Shown here: positions 35,975-36,962 of the stretch, one piece after another | Position numbering within the stretch: the stretch's first letter is position 1 | Layout: the number at the start of each line of letters is the position of its first letter | Source of the DNA: Bacteroidales bacterium | GTDB taxonomy: Bacteria > Bacteroidota > Bacteroidia > Bacteroidales > UBA10428 | Direction: 5' to 3' | Assembly (NCBI GenBank): GCA_016935355.1 | Contig: JAFGRC010000103.1 | Location: 1 to 36,962 of the forward strand | DNA: 36,962 bases | The notes under the pieces: model-generated | What the model saw: the letters and a program-made list of their open reading frames with translations, nothing else | Database searches by the model: none | Told to the model about the DNA's origin: nothing | Made by a program: the position numbers and the translations under genes

Positions 35975-36962
35975 TTATAGTTCCGGTAATTCCCAGCCGT
36001 TATGGTAAGCAGGAGTGATCAATGCATTGGCTGTTCCGGTGTCAAAAGCCTGATTGGCATCGTTCCAGCCGATTTTTTCACCGGTCCTGAAAGCAATGTT
36101 ACCCATTTGTGCCACAAGTGCGACATTTCTGCCCACGTCGATGCCTGCATGAAGCTGCAGAGGGGTATTGTTTTTCAGACAATCGATAAAATTCCGCACG
36201 TGCAGGTCGAGACCAACTCCAACATTCTTTTGTACAGGCAGTGCCTCAATTTTGTCTTTCTCAGGTATTACCTCCCATCCGTTGCGGTCGAGCACCAGCG
36301 TACCGTTCTCACCAATATATGACATTCCGTGAGGCCTGCTCCAGTTCCCCAGTCCGATACCAATGGTGTGTTCCCAGACCATTGTGAAATCCTTAAAATC
36401 ATATACGGCGGTCATGGTATCGGGAGTGACCATATCATCATCGGGATAGGCATACTTACCGCCAATGGCCATTACGGATTCCGGAGTTGTTTTTTGCATT
36501 CCGTATAATATGTAATCAATAAGATGCACACCCCAATCCGTCATCAGCCCCCCGGCATATTCCCAGTACCAGCGCCATGTAAAATGAAATCGGTTCCTGT
36601 TGAAAGGTCGCATAGGGGCCGGACCAAGCCACATGCTGTAATCCACACCCTCAGGTACCGGTGTATCCGGTACTTTCGGAACGGGCCCTTTCCAGTCGAC
36701 ATATGACCATGCCTTGCAGGTACGGATGCGTCCCAGCGCACCTGATCTCAGGTAATTAATTGCATCGACAAAATGAGGCTGGCTTCTCTGCCATTGCCCG
36801 ATCTGTATCAATTTGCCATATCTCACTGCAGCTTTTTCCATAATGCTGATCTCGGCAATTGAATTTCCCAGTGGTTTTTCGACATAAACATGTTTTCCTG
36901 CCGCAAGGGAATCGACGAATTGCAGGCAATGCCAGTGATCCGGAGTCCCGATGATCATAACA
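35975..36962 (-). CDS. Gfo/Idh/MocA-family oxidoreductase (N-terminus beyond the window)
   Basis: MIIGTPDHWHCLQFVDSLAAGKHVYVEKPLGNSIAEISIMEKAAVRYGKLIQIGQWQRSQPHF...EYAGGLMTDWGVHLIDYI. The frame stays open at the window end. Confidence 0.93.
   Translation of the reverse strand, partial: VMIIGTPDHWHCLQFVDSLAAGKHVYVEKPLGNSIAEISIMEKAAVRYGKLIQIGQWQRSQPHFVDAINYLRSGALGRIRTCKAWSYVDWKGPVPKVPDTPVPEGVDYSMWLGPAPMRPFNRNRFHFTWRWYWEYAGGLMTDWGVHLIDYILYGMQKTTPESVMAIGGKYAYPDDDMVTPDTMTAVYDFKDFTMVWEHTIGIGLGNWSRPHGMSYIGENGTLVLDRNGWEVIPEKDKIEALPVQKNVGVGLDLHVRNFIDCLKNNTPLQLHAGIDVGRNVALVAQMGNIAFRTGEKIGWNDANQAFDTGTANALITPAYHNGWELPEL

Overview
The window is chromosomal and, judged by gene content and TAnnTTTG-type promoters, comes from a Bacteroidota (Bacteroidales-like) genome. 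I see no rRNA, tRNA, CRISPR array, transposase or phage genes. Both ends cut through genes: a DUF5916/CBM9-like protein on the left, which the ORF track misses, and a Gfo/Idh/MocA oxidoreductase on the right. Housekeeping content includes pgi, gpsA, purE, an hpt-adk-obg-PAP2 run, an AGCS Na+/amino-acid symporter, an MFS transporter, an AMP-binding ligase, a GH3 lipoprotein and a WalJ/YycJ-like MBL protein. The best candidate system is a dense sulfur/thiol redox island at about 21.6-28.8 kb. Its minus-strand half is SQR-like flavoprotein > DUF1641 > TusE/DsrC-like (single C-terminal Cys) > DsrE-like. This is divergent from a Crp/Fnr regulator, with an FNR-box-like perfect palindrome between them. 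A second Crp/Fnr gene and a plus-strand thioredoxin run follow: an atypical thioredoxin with CCGRMGPMC in place of CxxC, TrxB, a membrane-anchored Trx, a Trx-like/glutaredoxin fusion and a stand-alone GroES-like protein. Other notable items are a MuiA/DUF4139 protein with an inserted SusC-style carboxypeptidase-regulatory/plug segment, out-of-frame 49-bp tandem copies of the dodecin gene's 3' end, a decayed histidine-kinase ATPase domain, a DPSL (thioferritin)-like protein, and an AGCS transporter with a large soluble insert. All family assignments come from reading motifs by eye; no database search was run.
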